From: Coprinellus micaceus
Taxonomy: Eukaryota; Basidiomycota; Agaricomycetes; Agaricales; Psathyrellaceae
NCBI GenBank assembly: GCA_951394405.1
Contig: OX596342.1
Span: forward strand, 1,426,001 to 1,490,000
Reading direction: 5' to 3'
Length of the DNA stretch: 64,000 nt
The translations under genes were made by a program, and so were the position numbers. The notes beneath the pieces are model-generated. The model made no database searches, was not told the DNA's origin, and worked only from the letters and a program-made list of their open reading frames with translations. This document shows positions 1-13,052 of this stretch, one piece after another (position 1 is the first letter of the stretch; each line of letters opens with the position of its first letter).

Positions 1-3000
1 TGAAGCTTTCGGGCTCCTCGCCTAACTGACTGGAAACCTTTTTCAAAAAAAGTCCCAAACAACGATTCAACTTTTCGAAGCGCCCTCACGCCATCCGCCG
101 CGTCTCCCCCGCTTGGTTCGGATGGGGTCAGCTCACGCCCTGCCAACGAACCTTCTCCAGCACCATCTGGTGTGAAGAACGTCCTCAAGCGCTCATGGGA
201 CTTTACACGGACCCTCCTCAAGCATTTACCGGAACTTGTCGACGGAAACCCAGTGAAGGTGGCATTGGTTCTAGCGAAGGTCGTTTCCGAAATCGATAGT
301 GTGCGTCCCAACCGCTTTTTGCCTGTTTCTCACTGACTCTCTTCAAATCTGCAGACTGTACGAGATAACATGGACAAAACGGAGCAGCACATCGCGTTGG
401 TAGTAGCCCAGTTGAAGATTCTAGGGGACGACCGGGTTACGAGGTGGGGGTCGGATGGCCCGGAGATGCCTTGGCTAGAGGGATTCAAAAGGTGCGATCA
501 GTAAACTCGGTTTGAAAGCGGGAGGTGGTGGTGAACAAGTCTTTATGAACAGAACCCTCAGCGACGAGCTCGGAAAGCTGTGTCAATTGAAAAAGGAGGG
601 GATACTCGAGAAAATAGCGAGCCATGAAGACGAGAGATCTCAGATCTCCGCCATCTTCGAGCGTATCAATCAAGCCAGAATTCAGTTCGAGGTATGTACC
701 GACTTATCTTAGCCGCTGCGTTGAGTAACAATTCTCATTCTCAGCTCTCGACCAACCTCAGAGTGTATAAAGCTGTGGCCCGGATTGAGCAGGCTATCAT
801 GGTGAGTCGCATTACATCCAGCCTATATTATGTCACTCACCCGTGTGAAGCGGACGCTCCCGGACAAACTCCAACCATCGCACATGGCCGACCACCGATA
901 TCATATTGGAGGGAAGGTGCGGGAGACGTTACGACGTGAGGCTTGCACGCCCGGAACTCGGATTCGCACTCTACGGAGCATCGTCGATTGGGCCAAGTTG
1001 GCTGGTAGTGAGGATATCTTCTGGTTGTTTGGTCCAGCAGGCGCAGGCAAGACGACTATTGCGTACACTATCGCTCGCTTCTTCGAGGCTGCTGGAGAAG
1101 CTGACGGCACGGTCACCCTCGGTGGAAACTTTCTCTGCTCGCGTCAATTTGAAGAAACAAGGTCTGAAGCACGGATCATCCGGACTCTCGCTTACCAGCT
1201 GGCGCGCAAGTGCGACGGCTTTGCCAACGCCCTGAATCAGTTGAAGAACTTTGATTCCATCCATCAGGACGTAGGTACTCAGATGCGCGATTTCCTCGTG
1301 ACTCCATGGCAGCAGCACCTATCGACGAGCGACCGGCTGTCATCCGATGCACAGCAGTACCTCTTTCTCGTCGATGCTGTTGACGAATTGGAAGATGACG
1401 GCGGCCCAGCCTTCCTGTGTGACCTCATCGAGGCAGTCAACGCCAACCACTTGCACGGCATCAAGTTTTTCATTACGAGCCGCCCCCACCCAAAAATTGT
1501 CGACCTGGTCGAATTGTCTGAGCGAAAACAGCTCGTTCGGCTCCAGGACGTCGAGGAGGAGGAAGTCAAGCGGGATGTTGAAACGTACTTGGAGGCAAGC
1601 TTGCCCAACTTCAAAGGCTTGCCTGAGATGGGGCATATTAAGGACTATGCGGGAAGTCTCTTCATCTGCGCTGCAACCATTGTGAGGGCTCTCACTCTGG
1701 GAAGCCTGCAGATCGAGGATCAGAAGAGGATTCTCCATAAGTTCGTTTCGGCAAAGCTCAAGAATACAACCAACTTTCTCGATGATCTATATGGAGGAAT
1801 ACTCTCGGAGGCCTTCGGTCCATTTGAAAGGGATGAGGACCTCCTTGCTGACAAGCTCGCCATCCTGCATGCACTTTTGTGTACTATGGAGCGCACTTCG
1901 ACTTCCGTTGTTGCTCAGCTGCTGGCTCCCGGTCCTAGCCCTCTCTCCCCGAATGCCGCAGACGATGTTCTGACACGCCTCTATGCCGTCCTTTATCTTG
2001 ACGAGCGCAATATTGTTCTCTCTTACCACAAGTCATTCTCTGATTACATGTTTGACAAGAACCGCTCTGGCAGATTTGCATGCAACCAAACATCGCAGCA
2101 CCACCTTCTTGCTCAACATTGCTTTGGTGTCATGAGCAGCCTTAAATTCAACATTGCCAACATCCCATCATCCTTTCTCCTCGACTCAGAGAACACTGAC
2201 TGGGAAACTCAAGTGGTCCAAAGTATCCCACCTGGGCTCAGCTATGCAAGCCGGAACTGGTGCCAGCATCTCTTAACAACACCATGCAATCTCTCCAACC
2301 CCTTCCTATCCACTCTCTCCAAATTCCTGCAGCTAAAAGTCTTGTTCTGGATTGAAGCTATGAACCTCCTCAAGTGCCCAGGACAGTGTGATCCTGATCT
2401 TCAACAAGTGAGTAGATGGGTGGGAAAGGTAAGCAAAAGCTCTGATATTTGAAGGAATTTGCCCAATCTAACCTGGGCTTGATAGAATAACCCTGCACTA
2501 GCCCAGCAACTGATGGAGGCCGCATCTTATGCCCTCTACTTCAGTGGGAGCCCAGCATCTGCATCCACACCCCATCTCTACCTCTCAACACTTGCAACCT
2601 GGCCACCAGATCATGGGCTCGCTCATACCTGGAGATCTCACTTCCCCAGGATCCCCAATTTCAGATCCTTCAACTCTGAGAGTGGCTCAGCATTGATGCA
2701 AATCAGTGTACCTGGCACCCCTTATGGACTTGCAATGCAAGCTGATGGAACACAACTCATTTGTGGTTTGACCGACCACTCAGTGCGGATTTATAAAGCT
2801 TCAACAGGCCAGGAGCTCAAGGTCCTGACTGGCCATACCAAGGAGGTTCTCTCAGTTGCCATTTCAATCACCAACACACATATTGTTTCTGGCTCCATGG
2901 ACAACTCAATACGAATCTGGGATGCATTGACAGGCAAGGAGCTGAAGACCTTGGAAGGCCACACAGACGGGGTCTGGTCAGTTGCCATCTCTGCTGATGG

Positions 3001-4786
3001 AACACAGATTGTTTCTGGGTCAGAGGACAAATCTATCTGGATTTGGGATGTATCCACAGGAGAGCAGGTGGAGGTGCTGGAAGGCCACACTGGCTCAGTG
3101 TTATCAGTTGCAATTTCTGTTGATAGGACCTGCATTGTTTCTGGGTCTGCTGACTGCTCAGTGCGGATCTGGGACATGCCAACAGGCAGGGAGCTGAAGA
3201 CCCTGGAAGGCCATGAAGATGCAGTCTGGTCAGTGGCAATCTCTGCTGATGGAACACATGTTGTCTCTGGGTCAGCTGACAACTCAGTGTGGATTTGGGA
3301 AGCATCCACAGGCAAGCAACTCAAGGTGTTGGAAGGCCACACTGGCTGGGTCAATTCAGTTGTCTTTTCCCCTGACATGGCACACATCATCTCTGGATCA
3401 GCTGACCAAACGGTACGGATTTGGGATCTGGGCACAGGGGAGGTCCTGAAGGTCCTGAAAGGCCACACATCCTGGGTCCGCTCTGTTGCCATTTCAGCAG
3501 ATGGAACACGCATTGCTTCTGGGTCAGGGGACCGCTCAGTGCGGGTCTGGGATGCATTTGGGAAGGGAGTGGAAGTCACGGAGAGCCACACAAACCAGGC
3601 AGTTTCCAGTCCTGCTGATGGAATGGCCATTGCCTCTGGGTCAAGCAACACCTCAACATCAGCACCAGTGCCAGATGATCTGACAGGCCAGAAGCTGGAG
3701 GCTCCTGAAGGTCATATGGGGCCTGTTGGATCAGTTGCAATATCTGTGGATGGAACACACATCATTTCAGCTGGGCAGGACAACTCAATCCGGATTTGGG
3801 ATGCATCAACAGGCAAGCAGCTGCAAGTGCTGGAAGGTCATTCTGCCCCAGTCAGATCAGTTGCAGCCTCTGCTGATGGGACATGCATTGTTTCTGGTTC
3901 ATGGGACAAGTTGGTGAGGGTTTGGGATGGATTGACAGGCCAGGAGCTGAAGGTCCTGCAAGGCCACACCGACAAGGTCTATGCAGTCGCCATTTCCATG
4001 GATGTAACCCACATCGTTTCTGGGTCGGCAGACTGCTCCATACGTGTATGGGATGCATCAACAGGTGAGGAGCTGAAGATCCTGGGAGGCCACAGAGCGG
4101 CAGTCATGGCAGTCACAATCTCTGCTGATGGAACACACATCATTTCTGGGTCGGCGGACGAATCTGTTCAGGTTTGGGACACATCAACAGGCATACAGCT
4201 GAAGGTGTTGGAGGGCCATACCCACCAGGTCAATTCAGTTGCAATTTCTCCTGACATGGCACACATCATCTCTGGATCTCAGGACAGTTCCATCCGAATC
4301 TGGGATATGTCAACAGGCAAGGAGCTCAAGGTCTTAGAAGGCCATGCAGCACCAGTCTGGTCAGCTGCAATCTCTGCCGATGGGACACACATTGTTTCTG
4401 GATCAGAAGACCGGTCAATATGTGTGTGGGATATGGCAACAGGCGCAGAGTTGGCAGTGCTGGAAGGCCACACAGACGATGTCTTGTCAGTTGCAATCTC
4501 TGCCGATGGAAATCAGATTATCTCTGGGTCAGTTGATCGTTCGGTACGGTTATGGGACATCAATTCCACACCCAAGTCAACCAACAATGCAGGCCGGAGA
4601 CTGCAGGGGGGTTGGATCCTGTTGCCCAACCGGGACGACCGTCTCATGTTCGTGCCACCACACCTCGGCTTTCCTTCTCCCCACCTCATTCGCATTTTCC
4701 CTTCCCCCGAATACCCTCCGCCAACCGTCGACTTTGAGCAAGCCGCCCTTGGAACCAATTGGCATGAATGTTACCTCCCCAAATGA
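1..4786 (+). CDS. NACHT-WD40 (NLR-like STAND) protein, 5' partial
   Basis: Probable intracellular receptor ATPase of the fungal NLR class. Exons: about 4-300, 355-443, 502-691, 745-801, 851-2428 and 2486-4786, giving an open frame of 1503 codons; introns are 49-58 nt. There is no in-frame ATG in the first exon and a stop at 1-3, so the true start lies upstream, outside the window. Residues 1-210 form a helical N-terminal region like that of other mushroom NLRs. The NACHT domain follows with Walker A GPAGAGKTT at about residue 272, Walker B LFLVDAVDEL and a sensor-like FFITSRPHP. A stretch around SYHKSFSDYM ends the NACHT-associated region. Residues 818-1430 hold about 15 WD40 units, which would build one or two propellers. 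The 444-501 intron is the least certain; it restores frame between two coding segments. By family, the WD40 part senses a ligand and NACHT drives oligomerisation. The target is unknown. Confidence 0.88.
2731..4570 (+). repeat. Tandem 126-bp WD40-coding repeat array
   Basis: About 15 consecutive 42-residue units with the frame VxSVAISADGTHIVSG, then SxDxSIRIWD, then STGxELKVLEGHT. Units are strikingly alike at DNA level, which suggests recent duplication or gene conversion. The unit at about 3600-3720 has lost the WD and SGS signature (it reads SSNTSTSAPVPDD) and the one before it is shortened. The first unit (about 2731-2850) ends in IYKAS instead of IWDAS. Confidence 0.9.
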
Positions 4787-5420
4787 GACCATCCCCCGCA
4801 CTTACCAGCCTGTACCAACCCTCCTGTCGCACGTTCTGCTCTGCCTTCCATGTCCTTATTCGCCGCTCTCAAACCTCTCCTTTATTCTGTTCTATGCCCA
4901 CTTTTTTCCATCACGGTCACTGTATTTATATCTCGTTACGGTATACCTATGTCCTGTTGTTTTTTACAGTAGTTATTTAGCACTGATCTTCTGAGTGAGC
5001 AGACATCCGTTCGTCGAAGGCCTCCATATACTCGTAAGCGCCCGTGATTTCATCGCCTACCTCAGGATTCCTGATAGGTCTCCTTGATCTCCCTTGACCG
5101 AATCCACATTGTATAGCCTTCAATAGGGTCACCAGAGGATTGGACAAGAAACATGCTTCTCCTCAGGATCGCGGCTTCTTCCCCTATCCCATTCTTCGCC
5201 CACTCGATTTAGGCTGGCGTTGAGTGCACACAGCTGTACATGAGCTGTACGCCACGGCATACGCATTGAGAGCTTCCCGCCAGTCACTTCGGGCTGGCGT
5301 CACACTCTGGAGCGAAAATAAGAAGGGGACGAGGTCTAGGGAAGAGCAAATACCGACCGCCAAAGTTGAGGGTCAGAGAAGTAAAGTGAATCGTGACGGT
5401 CAGATGCAAGAGGGAGGCCT
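4787..5420. other. Intergenic, 3' of the NACHT-WD40 gene
   Basis: Presumed 3' UTR and spacer. No convincing coding frame or RNA gene was seen on either strand. Confidence 0.6.
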
Positions 5421-5429
5421 CGAGTACAA

Positions 5430-6260
5430 AGCATCGAGCATCAAGCACCAGAAGATATTCCCATTCCATTGAAACATCCGGAAGTATAACTGAAAAAGTG
5501 AAAACGATAAGGCCCGTTAAAGATCTACCATACATGACGGTAGCAAACCCACACCACAGGAAGGGAGTCAAGTGGGGACTAACAGTGTCATAGATGTAAA
5601 GAATGTGACACGTACTTCTGTGAGGGTTTGCGTAAAGGAAACATAATTGGGAGTGTGTGAGTGGGGAGACCGAGGAGGGGTAGGAGCAATGGAGGCCTGG
5701 AGTAGACAGGGTACCTGTGGTACCAGAGAAGCAGTGATACACGACTACCACAATGTCCCTACTGTGGAGAGGACGATGCAAATGAGCCTGCAGTCCGCAC
5801 CTTTCGAACGATTTGTAGCGCACCTTCCGAGTCCTAGTCATGTCCCGCATGGGTCCTTGTGCTGAAACAGCTAGGGATCCAGTGTAGCAGCCATGGTGGG
5901 CACAGCAGGCCCGGCGAAGCCATAATAAGTTGAAGATAACGACAATCATAGTATAGTGAACGCCAGCCGTTAGCTAACTGCTTTCAGTCGCTCGAGGTAC
6001 GCACCAGTCTTACCCGGAATAACCAGCCTCTTCCCCTGTCTCTGCCAACTTCGTAGAATCATAGCGTTTTCTCAGTCTCTCGGCCTCGTCGACCTGGGCC
6101 AGGGTCCCCTTGCATCGCCCTACTCTGGTGGTTGTCCGGTACCGCTTCTCGACAAGGACGTAGAGGTCGTATGGCGTGGGCTTGTAGCGCCCAGCATCCA
6201 AACCCACTAGGTCGAGCGAGAATCGCGGAGGGGAGCAACGAAGGGAAGACACCAAGGGTA
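5430..6260 (-). pseudogene. Decayed duplicate of the synaptobrevin gene (copy 1)
   Basis: Reading the minus strand from about 6260 down to 5430 reproduces the order of the intact synaptobrevin gene at 53.0-54.3 kb: the leader and intron region, the CCATACGACC stretch (EPYDPY in the gene), the Gln/Gly segment, TACGAAGTTGGCAGAGAC (matching the KVAER segment), the intron, then CTAGCTGTTTCAGCACAAGG (LAVSAQG), the next intron and a piece matching the 8-nt exon. Similarity continues into the 3' flank (ATGTTTCAATGGAATGGGAAT). Frameshifts, substitutions and an in-frame stop abolish coding. Introns are retained, so it is a DNA-level duplication and not a retrocopy. The long minus-strand frame at 5284-5949 is a chance opening through this remnant. 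Confidence 0.8.
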
Positions 6261-9105
6261 GGTTGAGATGGGGTCGCGGGGTCCACACGCCGATGTGTCT
6301 GCTGGCGATGTAGATACTCGGAAGAGTGAGAGGCTGGCCTTGGCTATCGCGCCGCATTCGCAGGGCGAAGCTTTGCGATATCGATGCAAGAGGGTGGGTT
6401 CATCAGGGGCTTGACGGTTGAATGGTTGGAAACGCGGGAGCGAGGTTCTGATAAACACGGCGGACGATAAATTGCGCAAGGGCGAGAGAAGGAGGGGATG
6501 AAGCGGGGAGGGAGGATGTTGAGCGGCTAGCTCCACATTGAGAGTCGAGACACGGACCTGCGATCTCCTTAAATCCCACCGCTCAGCGGGGCTACCCACA
6601 GAGCATAAAATCCACCATAGGGGGCCGACGAGGTGGTAGGGACACAGGAAAGGGAAGGGACGCTGGTATCCTGCCCTAGGCGTCTTCCTGCTCGCATGAG
6701 CTCTCGACAACTCAGCCTCTTGCTCATCCCATGCACGGTTGGAGCGTGCGTTCATAAATTCAGTGCAGTCTCAGGCAAAGTTAAATTGCCCTTGGTGTCG
6801 ATGGATAGGAAGGCGTAGCGAGTGCGGGACGGGGTGGTCGCGGTATGAACTCAAACAGCAGAATGGGTGTGAGAGCGGATCAAACGCGTCTTTGTTTGTC
6901 CGCGATGACGCGACTCTTGTTCCCTTCTCCTATCGTCCCTATCCCAAACATCACGCCTTCGTTCCCTCCGGTCTAACGTAGCCTTCCCTCGATCTCTTCA
7001 AGCCCAAATAGCCAGATTTCATAACCGTAGGCCACAGCAACCCCATGTGTGGGCAACCGTGACGGGCGATATTGGCGAGATCTCTGTTGAGAAGTTCCAG
7101 GTACGCGCCCATATACATACCCGATTCCATGTCCACCTATCACTTCTCTGACCCGCTTGCACCGTCAGCTTGTTCACCATCGCGTGCCGACGCTTGCACC
7201 CCACAGGCTCAAGGCGGACTTCTCTTCAAACCTCGTTACGTTCGCCCCTCATCCTCTTCCCCACACGTACCCCGCGCCTGCATACGCCAGCACGGCATCC
7301 CGCACCCGACGATCCCCTCCTCGCCATCGCGGTTTCCATCACCCACCCTCCCCTCCTTCCGCGTCTTTCCCCCTCATCTCTATTCGACTGTGTCACACAG
7401 ACGATGCCCCTCATCCACGCGAGGGTTTTCGAGTGCTACTACGACCCCTCGGCAGGTCACAGTTGCAAGTCTGCAAGACTCGAGTGATGCCGCATCCTCT
7501 GTCCTACTGGGGGTCGTCACCTCCTCCAACGAACCCTTTGGAGGCGGCGTGCCGTTGACTGGGGGCGAGAAGCGACGGCCAAGCTCTTGCTCGGAACTCC
7601 CGGGGACGATTCGACCGACGTCCGCCCCAAAGTCGATCGAATATCTCTACCCGTCAGACCTCAGACAGGAGGGCCTCACGTCATGGCGGGGAGCTGGGAG
7701 GACACGTCGAAAGGTTGGTCCTGGATGATGAGCACGCGATCGCATTTTGGACCACGAATGCGAGAGTGTTTCGAACGGCTGGGCTTGGCAATAGGCGTCG
7801 TCCACTCTCAGTCGGCCATAGGAGGCACTGTCAACGCTCATTGCCGTTCGTGCTGAGGGTGGTGAAAGACAGCGAGGAAGCGTCGAATGGGTGGTGCACA
7901 GTACGACTGCTCACTTACCAGCCGTGATGACACCGCCGCAGGTGGTGCTCGTCGCGTTCAAGCGGAAGGAAAGGCGGGACAACCAATGAAACCCCAGGCA
8001 ACGTTGTATAGAGTAGCCCCCATTTCGAGAAGTCACTTATAATTTCGAATATTTATGTGCTTCGTAGGGCTCACGACGTCCTAACTTGCAGCTTGAGCGT
8101 CTCATTAATTCAAAGATGGATTGAGAGAAACCAGTGTGGATTTCAGGCTCGTGGACGAGCTGTTTAGCGCTCGGCAATCGCCGACGCGGCATGCGTCTCA
8201 TGCAGTTCGCGGGTGCAGTGAAACATTTTCAAATCCGCCTTCCACACTCACAACTCTCTGTCGCTGCCTATGTCCGCTCAAGAAACTCCCGTTTAAGAAG
8301 AGACTTCCCGCTTCATCACCGACCTCCTCTCCCTCCAACCTGCCGCTCAACCCAATCAAATTTCCTTCCGGATCCGTTTTCTTTTTGTACTGGCGAAACC
8401 CTATCGTCGATCCTAGGCCTCGACGACGCCTCCCCCAACTCTCTTGGCCTCAAGAAAGCTTTCTCGTTCACCCTCCTTTGAGCTTTCTTCTCTCCCCGCT
8501 CGTGCTGCCCTCCCTCCAGCCCGTGCACTCCAGCTATCAAATCCAGCCCACGCCTCCCCTTTCACCCACCTGTCAGCCTCCTTCAGCCTCCTCTCCATCC
8601 CTGCCTCATCTGCTCCTACCCTACAGTTCTCGTCCCCGACTCCCACCCCACCCTTCCCCTCGCCCTTAAGTCGTGGCTCTCTTTCCCCCGCATCCAGAAG
8701 GGGTGCCGCTGTTTGATAAGTAGTAGTACCCAACGGGCCTGTCGAGCACTATGAGTGGTCGCCTATACACTCAACGGACCCTCTGAGGGCGGTGTACGGG
8801 TGATTGGGGCTGAGCGTGCCTCCTCCCAGTGCCTCGAACTTGTTCTGGGGTTGAAGTATGGATGTTTGGGCGCACGAAAGTCGGCGTTGGACATGAAAAA
8901 ACGGCTCGACCGCTTCGAAGGGACCATGCATTGTACAACGTAAAGGTACAGAGGGATGGTTCAAACAGAGGGGGAGCAACAAAATTTCTTGTGGGTTGAT
9001 TTGAAGTGGTCGGTCAACGAGCACTCCATCACGAGGGATTCTGTGACATACGGCAACGTTATGAGCACCTCGATAATTCGCTAACCCGATTTCTCGCTTA
9101 CTAGT
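6261..9105. other. Gene-poor stretch
   Basis: Only short overlapping frames with low-complexity Pro/Ser/Arg translation, rich in pyrimidine tracts (for example 7150-7450 and 8230-8700). No domain, spliceable gene or RNA was recognised. It may contain further decayed copies that cannot be identified by eye. Confidence 0.5.
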
Positions 9106-10988
9106 TTAGGCCTCGCTGCTTGGCTTAGCGGCTTCGCGCATCTCGGAAGTCTTACCGCTCCCTTGTCGACTAGAAGGCACTGACGCCATCTCGACGGAAC
9201 TGAGATCACTGTCCGACAGATCATCCTCTGAATCCGGCGTCGGAGGGGCGAACAAAAGCTTGGAGGCGACGGGCTCTGAGCCCATGTAGTCAACTTTCCG
9301 CATGTTTATGAGAAGGCGTTGAGCGAGGACAGGGATTACGACTTGGGTCGCGCTATAGAGAGTGGGTTAGAGGATGCGGGCCCGCCCATGATGATGCGCC
9401 CACCTGCTGAGAACTCTGGAACAATGTTAGGCTACATCAGCGGCCCAGCCCGACGAAGGGAAATGCAGACCACGTACAAGTACGCTGGGCTCGATTGCAG
9501 CGAGGAAGGCTTTGGTTTCTCGTCAGCATCCATCTCTCAACGCAGTCCTGTCTTGGACGCACCGGAACCAATTTGGGTGTGAGGAGAATTGCAGAACTTA
9601 GTTTGAGGGCTGTTTGTGGCGCGTTAGTCGTTGATCATCGAATCCGCCAAGAACTCATGTTGCCAACCTAGCTGGAACAGATAGTGCATACCACCATCTC
9701 GAGTTATGACCCGAATGAGGCCCCCGCCCTGGCCCTTGTAACGCAAAAAGAAGGTGGCAACGCCTAGGACAGCCAGAACTATGCTTCGATGTTATTTCCT
9801 CCTTTCTGATGCGGCAAGGCGAAGCGACGAACGGGTTGTGAAGACAAGGTTCAGGTATGCACGAATGTCCCGGCCAGTATACAAGAATCCGGGCGTGTGC
9901 TCTGCCCATTCCTCGGCAGAGGGAGCGTAGCATGGGTATCCGAGTTCGGTATCAAGGCCCGAAATGGGTTGAGCTAGAAAGAATATATCTCAGAGACTGC
10001 TCGTCGTGCATTTCGGATGTGAGACACTCACCCGGATATTGGACAATTAACATGAGATTCAGGATCGCACTGACAGCGGGGAGGGCCTTCGCAATAAAAA
10101 CGTCAGGGATATATAAGGGGGAGAGACGTGAAGGGACTCACACAAGAAAGAAAGACTATTCCAATGCAGTAGAGCAATCTCGCTCGGAGGAGTGCACTGA
10201 GGCACAGAGCCAGCGAAACTACGCACTCGAATTCAGGCCCAACTCGCGGATGGACTTTGACTCTGGACTCACAATTGCAGGCCAAGACAACGACCCGATA
10301 AATCACTGTGCCGTGCGGACCGAGTCGGCTTTCTTGGACATGGTACTGGGAGGGCAAACGCACCATCGTTCAGGAAATACAAGGCTTTGCAACCCTGGAA
10401 AACGACATATCAGATCATTAGGGTACGGCGACGCAAGGTTACGCTGACTCACCCCTGGGGATATTGAGAAGTGGTTTTTGTAGTCTCCTTAGTGGAAATG
10501 ACAGGCGTCAGAGTGAACGAGGGGCCATTATCAACTTTTGACTCACTGCTAAGCTGGAGAGAAATGACGACGAGAATGCCGTATCGGATAATGATGTAGA
10601 GTGTTTTGCCGCGGTTCCACCTCTGCGGAAGGATGATAGAAACCTAATGGCGGCAAGTTAGCAAGTAGGTCGACTAGAGAGGAAATTTAAATCACCTCTT
10701 CATCCATCGTGGTCACGACGTAATAAAACTGCATAGGCAAGGGTATCAGGGAAAAGGTGTGATCCGTGACCAGGGAAGGGCGACTCACGTAGAAGCAGTA
10801 GAAAGCAACTATTCGGAGGTCAGTGTTGGTCTCTTATCCCGTACCATCCGCACGCACTGAAGATGCACTACAGATTCCCATAGTTAGCCCGCTGTTTGAA
10901 CGAAGGCGGAACGAGTACTCACCTCTTGCAACTGCCAGCTCGCTACCACATCTGCGATTGCCTGGATCTGCTCTGCCGATAGAGCCAT
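9106..10988 (-). CDS. Multi-pass membrane protein, DUF6533-like mushroom family
   Basis: Assembled by hand from small exons on the minus strand: 10988-10923, 10830-10789, 10728-10696, 10643-10547, 10487-10453, 10394-10364, 10305-10142, 10086-10032, 9973-9863 and 9778-9668, then one or more 3' exons ending at 9106. Phases agree across all of the listed joins. The product starts MALSAEQIQAIADVVASW, then has TMDEEVSIILPQRWNRGK, which matches the family pattern of a first membrane helix followed by an acidic EV and a W-x-x-GK stretch. Several hydrophobic segments follow ([47 protein letters not shown]) and then RVITRDGGMHYLFQL. The tail SEDDLSDSDLSSVEM is acidic and probably cytosolic. The splice joining 9668 to the final exon (about 9360-9106) is not resolved. 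Function of the family is unknown. Confidence 0.68.
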
Positions 10989-12286
10989 TTCCTCGAGCGA
11001 GTCAACGTATGGTACTCTGCGAGAGACGTTAGTAGGGGAATGGAAAATCTGGCAGATCAGAACATTGGTTTATATAGGTATCTTTGTCTAAGCGCCCATG
11101 TTGCGCCGGATCTGCATTCTCGGTGATGGTGTCCACTCTCCTAATGATGGAAGCTCATCGCATCGCTCGGAAGGGGCAAAGTGCCTGATCGAAACACAAG
11201 AACGAAGCGATACACACTCCCGACCCCCCTTCAAACTGAAAGGTCTCCGAATTCTCCTTTCGCTTTCCCCGTTGTGGGACGCCTTGGCGGCGACATGGCC
11301 AGGGTTTATAATATTCACAGCCATCTTGGGTTCGCAGGTTAAACGCCTCCGGGAATACAAGGGATCGGCGGGCCTTCAGAGCGTGACCAGCGATCACGCG
11401 CACACGGAGGGAGATAATTACCTGCCAACCCTCCCAACCCTCCCAAAGAATGGGGGTGGGCAACGCCCGCAAAAGGCTGGTGATGTTTGGCTTTGTTTGC
11501 CTTCCGCCAACTCTTCAGCGAAAGAGGTCCGGTACACATTGTGGGCTGCACAACGCCTTTTCTACAACTCTGAGTATACAAAAACAGGTTTTGTAACATT
11601 TAGAAAGGAATGATCGAGAGACATCCAAAAATTTGTGATTTTCAAGGGGGGTCCTCCTCCAAAAGTCGACCTTCCCCGTCGAAATTGGGAAATCGCCCTC
11701 GATCATTTTGTCGCAAATGTCGAGGGTACCAGATAGCTGACGCGACCTTGGCGGAAAACGCGTTACTGCCCGCAAAATGTGTACCTTACGGAGGAGCCCC
11801 TTTAACGCGGCAAATTGGATTATATAATCGCACCGAACGCGGATTCCGACGTGTTCTTGACGACATGTCCTGTCGAAAGCCCCCAGTCCGTTTCCTAGGT
11901 CCCGTTATGTTTCGTAGAAAGCGTTCGTGGTGTACATTTTATCATATTAGACTGGAGGTGCTGTACAGGTGGTGTTGGGTATGTGAGTCGCCGGTGCCTA
12001 TACCTGCCCGCCTGGACTCCGCTTCGTACGACTAACTAACCTACACCCTCATGGCCGGACGTAAAATCGCTGTCTTATACTCATGAAACATTCTGTATGG
12101 TGGTACACGCCTTCCTTTCTCCCATCTCATCGTGAACGAGTCCAGAGGCGCAGGACGTGAGTGCGGACAGGAAATCTGGTGGCAGTGCCGTTAGTCATCG
12201 GCCGTCGGCCTGGCAGGCGTTGCCCACCCCCACAAAGAACCTCCAAGGGATGGGGATGACACGTACCGAGAACGCCGTCGAAACCA
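10989..12286. other. Intergenic
   Basis: No supported gene. A 171-codon plus-strand frame at 11098-11613 has no recognisable domain or intron structure, and its codon content is unremarkable. Confidence 0.5.
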
Positions 12287-12294
12287 ATTCAGTG
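12287..12294 (+). repeat. Left 8-bp target site duplication (ATTCAGTG)
   Basis: Identical octamer at 15113-15120 on the other side of the element. An 8-bp duplication is the hallmark of hAT transposases. Confidence 0.8.
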
Positions 12295-13052
12295 CAGTGT
12301 TGTGATGGTCAAGCCGACCCATGGTCAAGTTGACCATCACCCTTCGGACCTTCGCCTTGGACCATAGGGTCTGACCATAGGTCGGACCCTTGGTCGGACC
12401 CCAACCTGATGAGATCACGACCGGAACTCGAGGTCCCCACATTCCCAAAAAGTCCACGACCTGGAAGGTCCGGCAGTGCGTGGGTGCGTGGACCGTCGGA
12501 CCTCTGCTTGAGGTACGTAGGTCCGAAGGTCCGGTCCTCAAAAATAGAAAAATATAGGCCAGGTGCAAAGGTACGAGAGTGCCAACGTCAATGCGCAAGG
12601 GGCTATGAGGGTGGCTGGATTCCGTCGGGGGACATGGCGCTCATGGCGGCCTCGGCTCCTGCCGAATCGCGTGATGGGAGGTCCGGCGGTGTCACAAATG
12701 CAGTCGCGCTGCCACCCCCAGCGCTAACCACGCCTAACTGACGTCGAGCTGCTCGAGAGTTCAGGTGCGATGTATTCATCCCAAATGGAGTACTCCCTGC
12801 TGTTAGACCACCGACATGGCCACCCTCGTTCCGAATACGTCCCAGCTTCTCTCCTAGTACCTTCCGTCCTACTGGCTGGAAGGTAGCTGATGAGCCATGT
12901 CCTTGTACATAAAACCCTGGGCCACGTGTGGAGCAATGATTGCATTTTGGTAGACCAACCCACCATACTGCTGTTCACATCGGCCCATCGCCCTTGGCAT
13001 CCTAGATTGGCTTGAAACATGGTTTCTGTGTGTGCGTTCCCATACTTGTGTA

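Noticed and set aside
2791..3651. Long open frame (286 codons) on the minus strand inside the NACHT-WD40 gene
   Set aside because: It is the periodic antisense shadow of the WD40 repeats; the translation repeats with the same 42-residue period and has no own splice or domain signal.
2731..4570. CRISPR-like regular repeats
   Set aside because: The repeats are in-frame WD40 codons without unique spacers, in a eukaryotic genome; the same holds for the TPR array at 19.9-23.0 kb.
5284..5949. 221-codon minus-strand frame as a gene
   Set aside because: Coincides with the decayed synaptobrevin copy, reading through its former introns; only LAVSAQG remains recognisable.
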